DNA of 64,000 nucleotides from Brachypodius melanocephalos (GCA_013398615.1 VZSR01003282.1:7791401-7855400), one strand, 5' to 3'; shown: positions 12,310-25,558, numbered from the stretch's first letter. Notes: generated by a model not told the origin, from the letters alone. Program-made: numbers and translations.

Positions 12310-13904
12310 GACTCACCTGTGTTTGAATAAAGTGACCACTTTTACTTTTTACCAGCCATCTTCAGGTAAATCTAGAAAAAAGTAGAGCAGTGCCCTCCAC
12401 CCCAAACGATGCCACAATGTTTGTATTTCTCATGTGGAAAAACACTGGTGCAACACAAACATTCAAGTCTGAATCTAAATCAAGGCAAAGATGTTTATTT
12501 ACAATATCCACTTCCAGGTTTCCCTTTCTCTCTCAGGAATCTGTGCAGTACTGAGGAGGGTTTCTATCCTGTCTCTTCTGCATATGGACAGCAGTGGCAG
12601 CAATTCTTACCTTCCTCTGAAGGCTATGGGGTTTTTGTGCTAGGGCTGCAGTCTCATTAAAGTAGGAGGGGAAAGCCTCTACATGCCAGAAAGTACAACA
12701 GAAATATTTGACTCACTGAGATCAAACTTTGGAACAGCAATAAAATAAGTTTGGATAAAAAACTGGCTCAGATCAGAGTAGTCCCTGTCCCAGAAAAGTG
12801 ACTATACATTGGGCTCAGCAGTTTTATGAAAAAGAATGGTATTGTCCGTTTAGTTAACTAGTATATTTTAGCAAGTGCATGTAATTTTAAATCTATTTTA
12901 CTTTTGAAATAAAGAGTTTTTCATATTTTTGTCCCAGTTAAAGAAACAAGCTGCAATCTGAACGTTTGTCTTGATATCATTTCACTTTCTTTCACTATTT
13001 TTCTCTGTATAAAAGAAAGAATGTTTCAGATAAAGACATAAAAATCATGGAATGGGATGCTTCAGATCGTTTTCCCCTGTGATTTGTTTCTCCTCTTTAA
13101 ACCATAGTCTTCAGAGTTTATTAGGTTGTAATATTTCAACCTACATTAACAGAAATTTTCACTTCCTAACAGTGCCAACACTGAGTAATGAAATTTAGGG
13201 AGATAGTGTTTAGTGCTGTGATATCATACAGCAGCAAGGAAAGTTGTTTATAGGCGTATTAGAAGGATTTTTTTATTAGAAGTTTTGGAGGAAAGAAATC
13301 CATATCTGTCCTGTACTTAGCCCAGAATGTCAGCTAATATTTTCAGGGCACTTTTGCACTCTGAAGTATGAAAAAGAGCTAAGGAAAGCAATCTTACCCA
13401 CTGCAGCATCCAGGGAATAACAAACATGGATAACACATCTGTATCAATATGTCACTGATTCAGAAGCAGCTACTAAGTTTAGGAGGTGTTTATATTCACA
13501 TCTTCCTTAAAAACACTGGCTTTGGAGATGTTTGCTGTCTAATCCACATTTTATAAACGTAACTAAAACATAGGTCATAGTGAGGCTTTCAGGATAAATA
13601 TATGCAATTAGAAAAAGGTAGGCAGAAGGAACCTGAAAGTCATTACAGATAAACAAAACCTGGCCAGTCCTTGGGGGGGTGGGGTCAGTATTCATTAAGA
13701 GACCTAAAAAAACTCTTGCAGTCTGACAAATGACAGTAATTTAGGTAATAAGGCAAGCAGAAAGGAACAACACAGCCAGAAGTCATTTAAAACTTGAGAA
13801 TGGGACAGAGCAGACAATGAAACATGAATTCCTAAGTGGGCTTTTTTTCTGGTTATTTTCTAAATGACTAAAACATATATTGAGATTGTGAAAATGGACA
13901 TCAT

Positions 13905-14397
13905 CCTGTTCCCTGTTCAGTTTTGGGCCCCTCACGACAAATAAAGACATTGAGGTGCTGGAGCGTGTCCAGAGAAGGAAATGTGGCTGGAGAAGGGTCT
14001 GAGGAGGGGAGCTGAGGGTGTTTATCCTGGAGAAAAGGAGCCCCAGGGGAGACCTCTGTTCTAGAAACCCCTGAAAGGAGGTGGTGGCCAGCTGCAGGGT
14101 CACCCTTTTCTCCTGAGTAACAAGCAGTAGGGCAGGAGGAAATGGCCCCATGTTTATACCAGAGGAGGTTTAGACTGGATATTAGAAAAAACTTCTCTCC
14201 TGGGAGGGTTCTCAAGCCCTGGAACAGGCTGACCAGGGAGGTGGCTGAGCCACCATCCCTGGAGGTGTTTAACAGCTGTGCAGATGTGGCATCTGGGGAC
14301 ATGGTCTGGTGGTGGCCTTGGCAGTGCTGAGTTAATGGTTGGACTTGGTGACCTTAAAAGTCTTTCCTAACCTAAATGAGTCCATGATTCTATTCTG
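13905..14397 (+). mobile_element. CR1 LINE, 5'-truncated, plus strand
   Basis: This is the clearest CR1 in the window and reads in the sense direction. It runs from the 'GTGCTGGAGCGTGTCCAGAG' block through CTGGAACAGGCTGACCAGGG and TGGTTGGACTTGGTGACCTT to the ATTCTATTCTG tail. In the frame beginning near 14142 a degraded copy of the C-terminal end of the CR1 ORF2 protein is readable, including RFRLDIRKNF and PSLEVF. The endonuclease and the catalytic reverse-transcriptase core lie further 5' in a full element and are absent here. Frames shift between segments, so nothing is expressed. It looks less decayed than the minus-strand CR1 at 24390-24845. Confidence 0.92.
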
Positions 14398-16049
14398 TTT
14401 TCTCTTTCCCCAGACAGCAAACAGGTTGGACTCTGTCTCACCCATCCAATGCCTCCTGTCAGCTGATGGGAGAGACACATCTACAGAGCCAAACCAGGTG
14501 CAGAGATCAAGGGTATCAACCTTAAACTCAGTAATGCCTTCCTACACGAATTTCAGACATTTCTGCTTTTTCTTCCTGCATTCTTGATATTTTAAGCCTC
14601 ATGATCCCTTCCCAAACATTCTAATAAACACTGATAATTTTAGAAAGTTTTTGAAGTTCATGGTTCTGTTCCTTGCTAACACTTATTCTATATTCTCAGA
14701 TGTCATGCTAGTTCTTCTACAAGGACATAAAATCAGCACATTCACTTTTTTCTCATCACTAGTTAACACCTTTTCACTTTCTGGAAGCTTATTTTAAATG
14801 TTTATTTTATTAAACCTTTCTCAGGATTATTAAGGAGTCTGATGTCTAAATGCAATGCTGAATGTGCCATTACTGTCCCCCATTTTACTCTGATCCACAT
14901 TTCTAAATGTTAATTCTAAAACTGGTGACATTTCCCCCTGAACTGGGAATAAGTCTGATATATCTTTATTCTTTTCTGTTAACACTGATTTAATCACTGA
15001 GTATTCCAACCTTTTGTATGTTGGACTTCAGCTTGATAGAAAAAATTATCTAGTTCTTGATGGACAGAAGTTCCTGAAGTTTTTTGCTACTTCAGAAAAA
15101 ATAAAATTACAAGACTACCATAAAAAGTTAATTAATTACCCTGCTAATTGTGAAGTTCTATTTTTAAATATTTAAAAAAAAAAAAAACTTATAACAAATA
15201 ACAGAAACCTTTCTCCTTGTTTTTATGCAGCTGTAAGCATCTGAACAGCTGAAGAGCAGAGAATCCCTAACCATGACATTCAATTTCTGACTGTGGTCAT
15301 AACGTATTTTGAGTAAAATTCTGCAGGATTATCCATCTGCAAAGGTATAAGGAAAGCTAAAGGTCTTTGGAAATTCATCATCTGTCCTTTTTTGATGGAA
15401 AATATCAGCCACAGAAAATATCAAAATCTAGAAAACACATCAAAGAAGAGAGGGTAATAAAATTACTGCAGCCATACTCTTTGATGGTGAAAAGCCTTTG
15501 ATACACCTGTAATAGAATACAGGACAGATGACTTAGCTAAAGTCTTCTGAACTGGAAATAAAGTCCTTTAGTAATTTCTCAGCTTTATCTTTGTAATAAA
15601 TATATAATCATTGCAGCCCAGAAATCCCTCTATTGTTTGTTGGGAATACCTTTATTTGAGAAACTTACCAAAGTGTTTGTGCATTAGACTGGCTTTTAAG
15701 AGAGAAATCTTGGGTAACTAAGGCACAAAATCTCCAGACTATCAGCTATATTGGATTGTTTCCACATAAATATCCATTGTTTAGCAAGAGCTCCTGTCCT
15801 TGGAGATATGCAGACTCCCAGAGAATAACAAATGTACTACCCAATATTCTCCTAATGATATCTGGGAAGTAATTTGTGTGAAGATTATTTCTACTGTAAA
15901 GCTGGCTGCTGAAGTTGTGCACTGCACTCCTGAGAGCGCAGTACTTTCCTTATTATTCACTGAAACTTGTGGACCTCAGTGATGAAACTTTAATTAAATA
16001 ACATCCTAAATGGATTCTTCTGTTTGACCTTGCTCACTTTCATAGACTG

Positions 16050-16300
16050 GCTTTGCACGAGGGATTCCACCACTGGTCCACTCAATTTGAATCTCATGTA
16101 ATTCTGCTATAATGCCTTTTTAAGGAGCGCTGGTATTTGCACAACAACATCTGTATTCTTCCCGCTGTATTGCAGATTTATTGGTACAGAGATGCAGCTT
16201 CAGAAATCGGATTTAATCCTCACAAAGACCTCGCTGCGGTTCTTTCCTGCTTTCCTCAACAGCAAGTTGCTGTTCAAAATAAAAATTATCTTAGGTTATC
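16050..16300. other. Candidate conserved non-coding element
   Basis: Several CpGs survive here within AT-rich surroundings, for example in GGAGCGCTGG, CCCGCTGT, AATCGGATTTAATCC and CCTCGCTGCGG. Retained CpGs together with homeodomain-like TTTAAT cores are common in vertebrate regulatory elements under constraint. There is no open frame with exon character. This is a judgement from appearance only; alignment to other birds and to mammals would settle it. Confidence 0.3.
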
Positions 16301-19300
16301 CTCATGACAGACTGTAAAATTTGTCTGTGCAAATTCCTCAGCAGTAAAGAACTCCCCGTAAAATGATTTTAAAAGTCCATTTGAAATAGAGAATTAAACA
16401 GAACAGATCAGGAGCACTAATGCACAAGGTAGAGGAACAAGGTGTTTACTGGTATGTATAGATTCAGCAGGGAGCTCACTGCAAATACTGAGGGAAAAAT
16501 AACTCACACAAAGTAAATAAGAAAACCATGATCTGTGTTGCCCAAATTAATTTTAAGTACTAACTGAAAAATACATTTTAAGTAATTTATGCTGCTTTCT
16601 TTTTGCACTAATTAAGCTTGCATAATAAAAATAGATCTATAGACTGCTTGTCCAAGCACTTTTATCCAGTCTTAAAAGAACCTTATGTGCTTATTACACT
16701 GTCAAAAAAATCTATTAAGTAATTAGTATTGCAAAACCTATTGGGTTTGCCACATCAGGTATGATTCATTATTTAGAGTTTTTTACCACAAAAGAAAACT
16801 GAAAATATTTTTCTGTTCTGCAAAGCATTTGTACACTATTTTTTTTTTGGTTTAGGATCTGTCCCCACGAAGAAAAAAATGCACCATATTAGGCCAAAAT
16901 AGGATGACTATTGTCCTTGCAAACATCCCATTAATTCATATTATCAGTATTCAAGAAATAATTTTTCAAGGTGTGAAATTACATTTTGAAATAGAGCGGA
17001 AAAAAATCATTCTTTGGCAGCAGTATGAACAGAGCTCATTAAAACATCTCTTGACAGGTTATATTAAGTGCTGCAATTATGCCTAATTTTGGTTTAGTAC
17101 AATATGTTAATTTTAAACAGTTTAAGAGATTGTATCTCTTCTGGCCATTTTCTCGCTGCTTTGGAGGTGCTCTTTGCTCCAGCAGTCATCATCATTTCAT
17201 ATTGTAACTAACTGCATTTCTTTAGCTCTCATATTGCAAAGAACAGTTTAATAGACACATTGGCCTTACTCTGCTGAAGCCTGTAAGGTTTTTTTTTTTA
17301 AATACAGTATTTAATATCACCACGAGGACAGACAGAAGAGACCTGGAATGTCTCAAAATATCTTCAGCAAGATACTTGGAAAGCAGCAACAAAATTCATA
17401 CATGGCAGGAAGGACTGAGAGCCAGGATTAAACATACAGACTGCTCTACACCATATTTTTCTAGGAGAAAGATTCTTTTCCACTGGAGAGAATTAGTAGA
17501 CATGGAAGCAATTCTTGTGCTCTCTTTTGGGGATTTTTTTTTCCTCCTATGTAAAAAGATCTGCAACAGGTTTACCTAACAGAGCCAGCTGGAAGAGAGA
17601 TTAGGACAAATATTAACCCTTGAAATGAAGTGGGAAAAAACCCTCCTATTTGATGATACAGATGGAGTCGTGCACTTTGGGTTAATGCAGAAGGCAGTGC
17701 TTCAGCCTACATTTTCATTTAAAGGGAAAAGAGTAATGATTTTAATTTTCTCTTTTGAAAGGTGCTATAAAACATAAATAATATAAAGCAATGGCTGCCT
17801 GGGTTGAAAATTGAGAGATGGGAGTTTCAGCTGCAAAATAACCTCTAAGACCCAATTCTGAGTTCTGAAGATGAAGTCATTTAGGTTCCACGTGGTTGTG
17901 TGAACCTTCCCTCCTGTGCAAATCACACATCACAACCTGCAGACAGCCAAGAGCTGTGAGACACAGACCAGCCCAGAGGGCACAGGTTGGGAGGAAAAAG
18001 GTGAAAATACGCCACTGGAAAACCACTGGACTCCTGGTCCATTGAGAGGGTTGGGTTTTTTGGGTTTTTTTCCAATATAGAAAGTGTAATACAGCAATGT
18101 GGGTGAATCCTAGACCAAGAATTCTAGGCAAGAAAAGAAAATCAAGCATGAGATTAGCTCTGAAAGTCACAGGGGAAGCTCAAGATCAGACGGAACAAAG
18201 CATCCCACGTGAGTTGGAAGATGGAGGGCTCAGTACTCATCATCTGAGGGTTTAGTTTCAGAGCAAAAAGCATCTCACCCAAACCCTCCCACTTTTTGGT
18301 CCTGCTAACTTTCCAGCTCAAGAAGGAGAAGAGTAAATTCAGTTATAACTACTTTTCCACCAAGATTATGGAAGAAAATCCTAAAAATCCAACATCCTAA
18401 GGAATTTCTGTTGATTGCAAACATGCAAATCATAGGCAGAGGTGACTTTTTCTAGCTGAGCTGGATGTCTGAGCCACCTCGCTCCTGGAATAGCAGAGCC
18501 TTTGTCTCCCTCCCCTGAGAGGTGGGAGATCAAATCATTTAATGAAGAGATTTGTAAGTCTTTAAATGTCAGACATACTGAAAACAGCCAGCAAATAAAA
18601 GATGATAACAATACCCATAATAATAATACTCCATGAATTTTGAATGGACACTCTTGTACATCAATAAATAATCACATTACACATTCCATTTGAGCATTTC
18701 CGAATTTATAGAAGGAATTAACTTGACTGTCAAGCACTAAAATAAGGACATTTGTTTGCTGGAGGATTTCTTCACTGTGAGTAAACATCCCTGTGTCAGA
18801 TTCCCACGTAAGTATTGATAACTAGATTTCCACTGATAGACAGTTGCAACAGATGGGCCAGGACTTTCCTACAAAGTTTTAATAAATCACATTATTAAAT
18901 AAAATTATTCCTTTTGCTTCCCTGGATTGCTTTTTTCCAAAATTTTAATATAAAATATTGTGTTATAGATTTGATCTTAAGCGAAGCATGACAACCAGAA
19001 TGTGAAAGTTTGGGAGCATCAGAAATGGCAAACTACTCTCTGGAAGAATACAAAAGTGCCATTTCCACTTGACCTCCTCTTGCTGATCTGTAAGGAGAGG
19101 AGAGCAGCCAGTTCTCACTGAGCACTGACAATGGAGCTCAATGCTGAAGTGCAGTGACTTCTAATGCCTGCTCAATGCCTTTAATTATTTTCCTTTGTGC
19201 TTTCCTTTTGCATGTTGGTAACAAGCAAAGAAGCTGCTGCTGCATTGAGTTTTAAAAACTGTTTTGTGGAAAAGCTAATTAAGTTTCTTTCTCAAAGCTA

Positions 19301-20389
19301 CAGTACTGGTTGTTTTCCAGCTAAATGCACTAGATTTCTGATGTCCTGATATTAATATATTTATTACCTAGGAGTCTCAGCTGAGTTTAGCACAAGTTAT
19401 GAGTTCAGTGATGGTAGGCAAGATATTTCCCCATAAAGGATTCATTTTAAGAAGTACCTGGTGTAGGAAGCAGCAGTAGAATCCATTCAGTAGGAGAGCA
19501 CATCCCCAGTGAGGTGAGCACTGGGCTGCAGAGATCCCCCCACCTCTATCCATTGACACACCTGAGTTTAAATATTCTCAATTTAAACTGTAACAGTATT
19601 TTTTTACACTGCATTCTTGCCCTAAAAATAAAAGCTTTCTTGTCTTCATAACAGATTTTGCTGTAGGGCTCAGGACCAATTCTCAGGTTAAATTACTATT
19701 AAATTGACACTTAAAACTGGGACACATTTTATTTCCACTGTTTTACATCAAAAACTTCCTAATTTTGCATTCAGTGAATGCAGGAGTAGCTTCAAGAGAT
19801 CAAAAATCAACATCTAAATATTACAATAGCTTCAAATTAAAATTTTTCTTCCTACAACACTGGGTTCCCCCAACTGCACTCGCAGTTTCAGAATTGCATT
19901 TTCTTACAGCCCATGACACTGAGGAGATCTCTTTACCTAGAGATTCCTCCTGGCAGGTATCTGGACATGCTGACACAGCCCTTTTTGCCTGGCATCAGAA
20001 TAAAATCCTGCTCTGGTAGAGAGGAGGCACAGAGAGAGGTTCAGATAGTGGCTCGTGTTAGTCTGGGGTCCTCAGAAATGTAAACATTTAAATAGCCTTG
20101 AAAAAAATCAGCCTGTGAAATCAGTCTGGTACTGATCTCAGCAGGATTGTAGAGATTTACAGACATTGCAAACCTGGGCCAGGAAAAGAAAAAAGCAGAC
20201 AGATAAATCCTTTAGATCCCAACCATCAATACATTGGATACCGACACGATGAAAACGTATTTTCAACTTATCACCAGCGAACGCTATATCTGAAGAGTTA
20301 AATAATCCTAAACTACTGGATTTGTTTACATCTGGCCTGAAGGAAGACTTCTAAGCTCTATGTAGTGTGTGAGATGCAGTCACATTGGA

Positions 20390-20700
20390 AATATGATTCA
20401 CTCCAGACCATATTGTCTCAATTACCTGATGATGCAAAGGTGGCTGTTGATGAGGTACCTGGCAAATACTCCACATCAGTGCTGCTGTCACGCCTAGCTA
20501 ACAGATGTTTGGAATGAAAGGCTGACAGTTTTTACGCAATGATTTAATCTTTTTAGTTGCCAATTGCAGCCTAATTTAATTTTAATCAAGAGTAATAACC
20601 ACCCATAATCGCTATTATAGTAAGGCTCCATTTTTACCTAGAGCCTGAAGCAAAAATTAGCAAAGATTGTACCTGTAGATTCCAACCCTAAATCTTTCTG
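20390..20700. other. Candidate conserved non-coding element (homeodomain-type motifs)
   Basis: The block combines an E-box CAGATG, a MEIS/TGIF-type core GCTGACAG, a HOX/CDX-like TTTTTACG, and a dense TAATTTAATTTTAATC patch followed by CATAATCGCTATTATAG. Motif families and their clustering are typical of deeply conserved vertebrate enhancers. No open frame of interest crosses it and no transposon is recognised. I infer possible enhancer function from motif density alone; target gene and tissue cannot be told. Confidence 0.4.
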
Positions 20701-21174
20701 ATCAGGATATTCTTCCAGATATATTAACTTTGAAGTACTTCCAAACAATATAGATACATACATAAATAAGAATGAAACAATTCAGGTATGAATAAAAAGG
20801 GAAAATCACTAATCAGTGCAAACTACTGCAGAAAAAGGAAGTGAGTGTGTGCTGCAAGAGCTGATGAGGAAATATAAATCCCAGTATAAATATTGTAAAG
20901 GACAATAGAGAGCCATCAGTGTTCAGGGTGCAGCCACATGATCCCTGTGTCTTTTGGAGCTTCCCAAAAGGAGTTCAGGTGTTGCCCCTTTAGTGCTGTG
21001 CACTTTCAGCCATGGCATGTCAGCCTTTGACCCAGAGCATCTCTCACAGAGCAAGAGCTCACACACTGATTGCTGTCACTGTGCTTTGACACTGACTGCT
21101 TTTGCTCACACAGAGATCTCTGTCTCCAGCACTCCCCACTCAAACTGTGTCTCCAGCAAGGTCACAACAAGCAC

Positions 21175-21197
21175 ACAGCCTGCTCAGAGCAGGCTGT
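21175..21197. repeat. Short inverted repeat, 9-10 bp arms
   Basis: ACAGCCTGC at 21175-21183 is matched by GCAGGCTGT at 21189-21197, with a five-base loop whose outer bases can also pair. About one or two such structures are expected by chance in a sequence of this size, so no function is claimed. Confidence 0.8.
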
Positions 21198-23357
21198 AAG
21201 CAAGAAATATCTACTATTTTACACAGGGACTGTTTCTGCAGAGTTCTACAGAGTGCTGTGTGTTTGCTTAGCTCTGTCCTTTATACTCTTACAAAGACCT
21301 TCAGCAGAGAGGGGAGCAACTAAAGAATGAATTCTACAAAATCTCTCTTCTAACCAAGAACCATGTGAGTAAGTAGCTTAGAGGAAGACAAGTGTAGGTA
21401 AGCCAAATTGATACATTGACTGGAGCCAGCAGGGTAGCCTCAGGGCCACATCCAGGAATTAATCCAGAAAAAGGGATGGGGGAAGAGATTAAAGGCAGAG
21501 GGTTCATTGCAAGATTTCTTGCTGTGCTTCTCTCCTGCTCACGGGCAGTTCTGTGACCCTGCTTGTTCTGAGAGCTGGCCTGGCCCCAGTGATCACTGCT
21601 GCTCACAGCAGACCTGATGGCTCATGTAATGCAAAAACGAGCATGGGATTTAAAACTTACCTGTTTCCAAGAGCAGGCACACTGCAAATCAAAACAGACA
21701 ACTCCTGCAAGCAAATACATCTCAGCTTATTTCAAGATCAGCCAGCAGAGGCCAAGGCAATGCAGACCACACATGGGTAATTTTTCCCTTGATGGATCTG
21801 CTGTGGTTCATCAGAGAATATCAGAACATCATCTACTCATCAGAATGGGTGGGAAACCAGGTGGCCACTGGAAGGATTCAAATCTTCCTCCATCAGATGC
21901 CAGCCAAGATTGATGGCAGCCAGGTTGTCCTCATGAGCTGACAAAACTGACTCCTGATTGTGCAGTGCCTGTGGCTGAGGTTATGGCACCTGCCTGACCT
22001 CACTACTGTAAGCTTATTAAAACCTTGAAGTTAATTTCAAGCTGGCAGATTGGCTGTCTCACAGAAAATAGCTGTCATGAGTTTTAAAATTTCTAGCTGT
22101 AACAGTAAGTGAGAGTCTCAGGTAATTTCCACACCTTCAGATATCTGTATTCTTGTGGCAGTTTTACTCAGTTATTTTTCAGCTGCCTTGCACATTCAGT
22201 TTGCATACTGTATTACACATGCTACATAAAGAAGTACATATCCTTCTCTCAATAGAAATAATTGCTCTGAACCTTAAGAGACTGTGCAACATTTCATTCT
22301 AACATGGATGGGGAGGTTGGAAGAGAGCCAGCCAAGGTGGCTGTCCAGGGAAAATGAAATGAAGAAAAAAAAGAAAAAAAAGACTATAACCTCCTAAATT
22401 AATTTCTTTTTAAAACTGGGCTTTCCTCTTTTTTTTCATTTTTCTACTTTATACTTTGAAAGAGAGGTGAAGGTTCTCAAGAAATCTGATAGGTAGGAAA
22501 CAGCAATGTCTGATGTTCTGATAAAGCAGGAGCACAGATTGAAGACACAAGTGTCAGGATGTGGGAATTTGGGGAAATTTCAATATACCACTGCTTAGTT
22601 ACAAGCATCTGAGTGGGCAAAGTGAAGGAGCCATGGCAACACCACAAGGGAGCACTGCAGGAAGCACCTACCCAAACTCAGCTGCTGTGAGCACAGGAGG
22701 GAGACAGGCAGGACCCTGAGGCAAGGCTCAAGATTTTTCAGGTCAGTGAAAAAAGATATCAAAGAGATAAAATGATTGAGAAAAGGTGGTTTCAATGGAA
22801 GACACACCGCTTTTCTCAGTGAAAAAGATCCATGTAAAAACATCACTGAGGAGAAATATCTCTGGTACTGTTGAGTCCATAAGAGTAACTGTGAATAATA
22901 GGTCCCTTTCCTCTAGAAAAATAGAACAAGGCACAGAAGCTGTTCCTCGTTACACCATAAATTTCAGATGTTAATAGCCCAGTTTTCATTACATTCTTGA
23001 TGGGTAACACTTATTTGCTCTTTTCTGATTCAAATGACATTAGAGAAAATTAGTTTAAAAAATTTGTTTTCCTCTTTCTAAATGCAAAGCATATTTTCAC
23101 TCTCAGTGTGCATTTAGCCCTTAATTACACAACTCTGTTTAAAAAAATCGTGAATATTTGTATTTTGTTCCTGCAGTTAGAAAGCAGAATCACATTTATC
23201 ACCAATCAGTGCACCAGTAGCACAGGAAAAGTCACATCCAGTATTTGATCTTTTGACAAACACAGTAGGTGTTAGTACCTTTGCCAGAAGACAGCTTCAA
23301 AAAGCTGTTCAAGTCCTCAGTTTGGAGTTCTGTTCATTCCTTCTACAAGAATGTGCA

Positions 23358-23416
23358 GTATTGCTGCAATAGATCACCAGGGCTGCTTTTCTCTGATGTA
23401 TTGTTGCAATATATCA
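23358..23416. repeat. Two near-identical 19-base words
   Basis: A word starting GTATTGCTGCAAT at 23358-23376 recurs at 23398-23416 as GTATTGTTGCAAT plus six bases, with 17 of 19 positions the same. Each copy contains a roughly palindromic ATTGNTGCAAT core that vaguely resembles a bZIP (C/EBP-like) binding site with one extra base. The copies start 40 bases apart. They could be paired factor sites or a remnant of local duplication. Confidence 0.6.
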
Positions 23417-24389
23417 TAGGAACGGTGTCTGGCAGGAACATGAATTTCAGACACGGCCCTGCTTTATATGTTTTATTTGAGGACACTTAAGGAAAATCAA
23501 TGTGGAGTTCAAGAGCTGGCACTTAAGGAATTCAGCAGGCCCTTAAAATGCTAGAGGCGTCACAAAGTTTAAGAAACTATGAACCATGAAGGATGAGAGA
23601 GACTACCCCATACCCCCTTTATTTGGTGACTTGAATACGTAAAATATTGGCTGGATAAAGTCTTCTAACTTTTAGCTCATCTCTGGGATCACTCTGAGGC
23701 TGAAATATTCCCCTACTGTCAGAGTCTTGCTGTTTCCTTCCCTGAAATTATTATTAATAAAGTCCTGCATTTTTAGAGGCAAAACCAGTTAGGTGGGGTT
23801 TTTATACCCACTCATATACAACACATGAAATCCTTTACACCTGCCAAATTAACAAAGAAATTCTAAGAAGAAAACCACATTTTATTTTACAGCTACAGAT
23901 TAATTGACCCCCTCTGGGTCACACTGCAGAAGTTTCTGGTGTGGAAGGATTCGAAATGAACTCATCACAGACTTGGCATCAGCTCCATGCTCAACCCCAG
24001 GCCTACAAATGTATGATGATGACCCAAAATACTTATAAATGCAGAAGTATGGGGCAGAAAAGGCCATCAGAGTGATGGTACACTTTACCTCACACAGTTA
24101 GCTACCATTGGTTGGGAAGCAATGCCATATGAGCCTTTTCATTAACAAATAAGCCTGCCAGCCCTGTGCTTCTCAACTGTGCTTTTTGTCAGTCATGATG
24201 GGTGTCACAGAGAAGGGTGACCAGAATTTTGGGATGTGGATATTCCTGCCATCCAGCCAGTCTGATTTGGTGTTTGCCACTCCATCTGTGCAGGGAACAG
24301 AGCTGAGCACATTTTAGCAGTTGCAGCATTCAGGAGCTACAGTAAACCCTCCTATTTTGTGATTCTGCCTGCATGGATTTCCAAGGGAT

Positions 24390-24845
24390 TCGTAAAGTTT
24401 AAGGCCAGGAGAACCATTAGATCATCACACTCAATCTCCAGTATACCATAGGCTATTACATCCAGTTACTCCACTATTAAGCTCAATAAAGCATAACCAT
24501 CTTTTTCCTAAAGGACCAGTCTTCATTTCAGGTATCAAGAGATAGACAATCTACTGTTTTCCCTGCTGTTTCTTCCTATACCAAAGGCTAATCATCATCA
24601 CACTTAAAAACTATTTGTACAAGTTATCATTTGAATTCCTCCACATCAGCTTCCAGTCATGACTCTCCCCTGCTTGTCTCAGTGAGATGAAAGGTTCTTT
24701 TTCTGTCCACTGTCTTCTCCACATGAAAATACTTGCTCTGCAATCAAATCATCTTCCCTTCCTGAGATGCTAAACAGATTTGAATTTTTTAAGTCTTGCA
24801 CAGCAGTATATTCTTTTAGTTCCTAAATTCTCTTTCTGTACCAAT
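24390..24845 (-). mobile_element. Ancient CR1 LINE 3' fragment
   Basis: The plus strand carries the reverse complement of an old amniote CR1 type, the kind prominent in turtle and crocodile genomes. Landmarks in order are AAGGCCAGGAGAACCATTAG, 'catccagttactccactatt', 'ccagtcttcatttcaggtat' with CAAGAGATAGACAATC, CAGCTTCCAGTCATGACTC, 'cttgctctgcaatcaaatca', and GAGATGCTAAACAGATTT. Many substitutions and small gaps separate it from the family pattern I recall. It is much more decayed than the CR1 at 13905-14397 and probably predates the bird radiation. No coding capacity remains. The assignment is from memory of the family, not from a search. Confidence 0.75.
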
Positions 24846-25558
24846 GTAAGTGGTTCAGCAGTTTATAAAATATATTGATACTAAAAATATATAAAGTAAT
24901 GCGTCTTCTTTTTGATAATCAGGTAAAAATAATTTCTTAAATCCACACACTGTACTCCTCCTAATAGTCCCAAAGATAACTAATTTCTTATATTTGTGTA
25001 TATATATTTCTTTCTTTTGCACGGATACTTGTCACATAAGGACCTCGCATTGAGTTTCCTCCTCATTCTGAGCCCTGAAATTACTCATTCAAACAACTAA
25101 GCATTTCTGCTTTCCTAGAGTAAACCAAATAAAAGCAACCTTCTGCAGAGCACTTTAAAATTCGGATTTCCACATTAAATAAAAAAAAAAAAGAGACAAG
25201 ACTCTGACAAAAACTGTAGCAATAGAGAGCCTGGACCCTCACCCTTAGCACACATCAGTCTCTACTGTACAGTAAATTTTCTTAGGGCTCTGGATGACAG
25301 CTGAATTTGATACAGGTTTGCTCAAAACTCAACTCAAACTGATGGGCTCTTCTTTATTTCAAAGTTTTCAGGCTTTTTTTTTCCCAGCACACTGAATGTG
25401 CAGGAGGCAATTCTGTCTGACAGCAGAGCTATTCACCAGGGAGGTTCCTGTGGTGAGCCCCAGGACTCCATCTATTGCCACAATACAGCTCCTGCCTGAT
25501 TTCTTACTTTGCTTGATGTTTTATCAGCTTCAGTTGCAGCTCCCCACTCACTCTGAAG

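Larger units (their letters stand above)
9090..13904. other. Non-coding DNA with short simple repeats
   Basis: No gene is recognisable here. The stretch holds a T run at 11010-11028, a small hairpin at 10170-10190 with 8 bp arms, and a striking 13 bp perfect hairpin at 12278-12309 listed separately. Several AATAAA hexamers occur but none sits in a gene-like context. The open frames are short and unconvincing. Confidence 0.6.
14398..24389. other. Long AT-rich non-coding stretch, possible conserved blocks
   Basis: No gene is recognised across this stretch. It contains an A run at 15174-15187 and two blocks that look like conserved non-coding DNA (16050-16300 and 20390-20700, listed separately). 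It also contains a near-duplicate pair of 19-base words at 23358-23376 and 23398-23416, and a hairpin at 21175-21197. The 20950-21330 part is richer in G and C with a few longer open frames in more than one phase, which argues against a real exon. Confidence 0.6.

Noticed and set aside
13901..14302. Minus-strand open frames of 122 and 133 codons.
   Set aside because: They are antisense to the CR1 at 13905-14397 and reflect its composition, not a gene.
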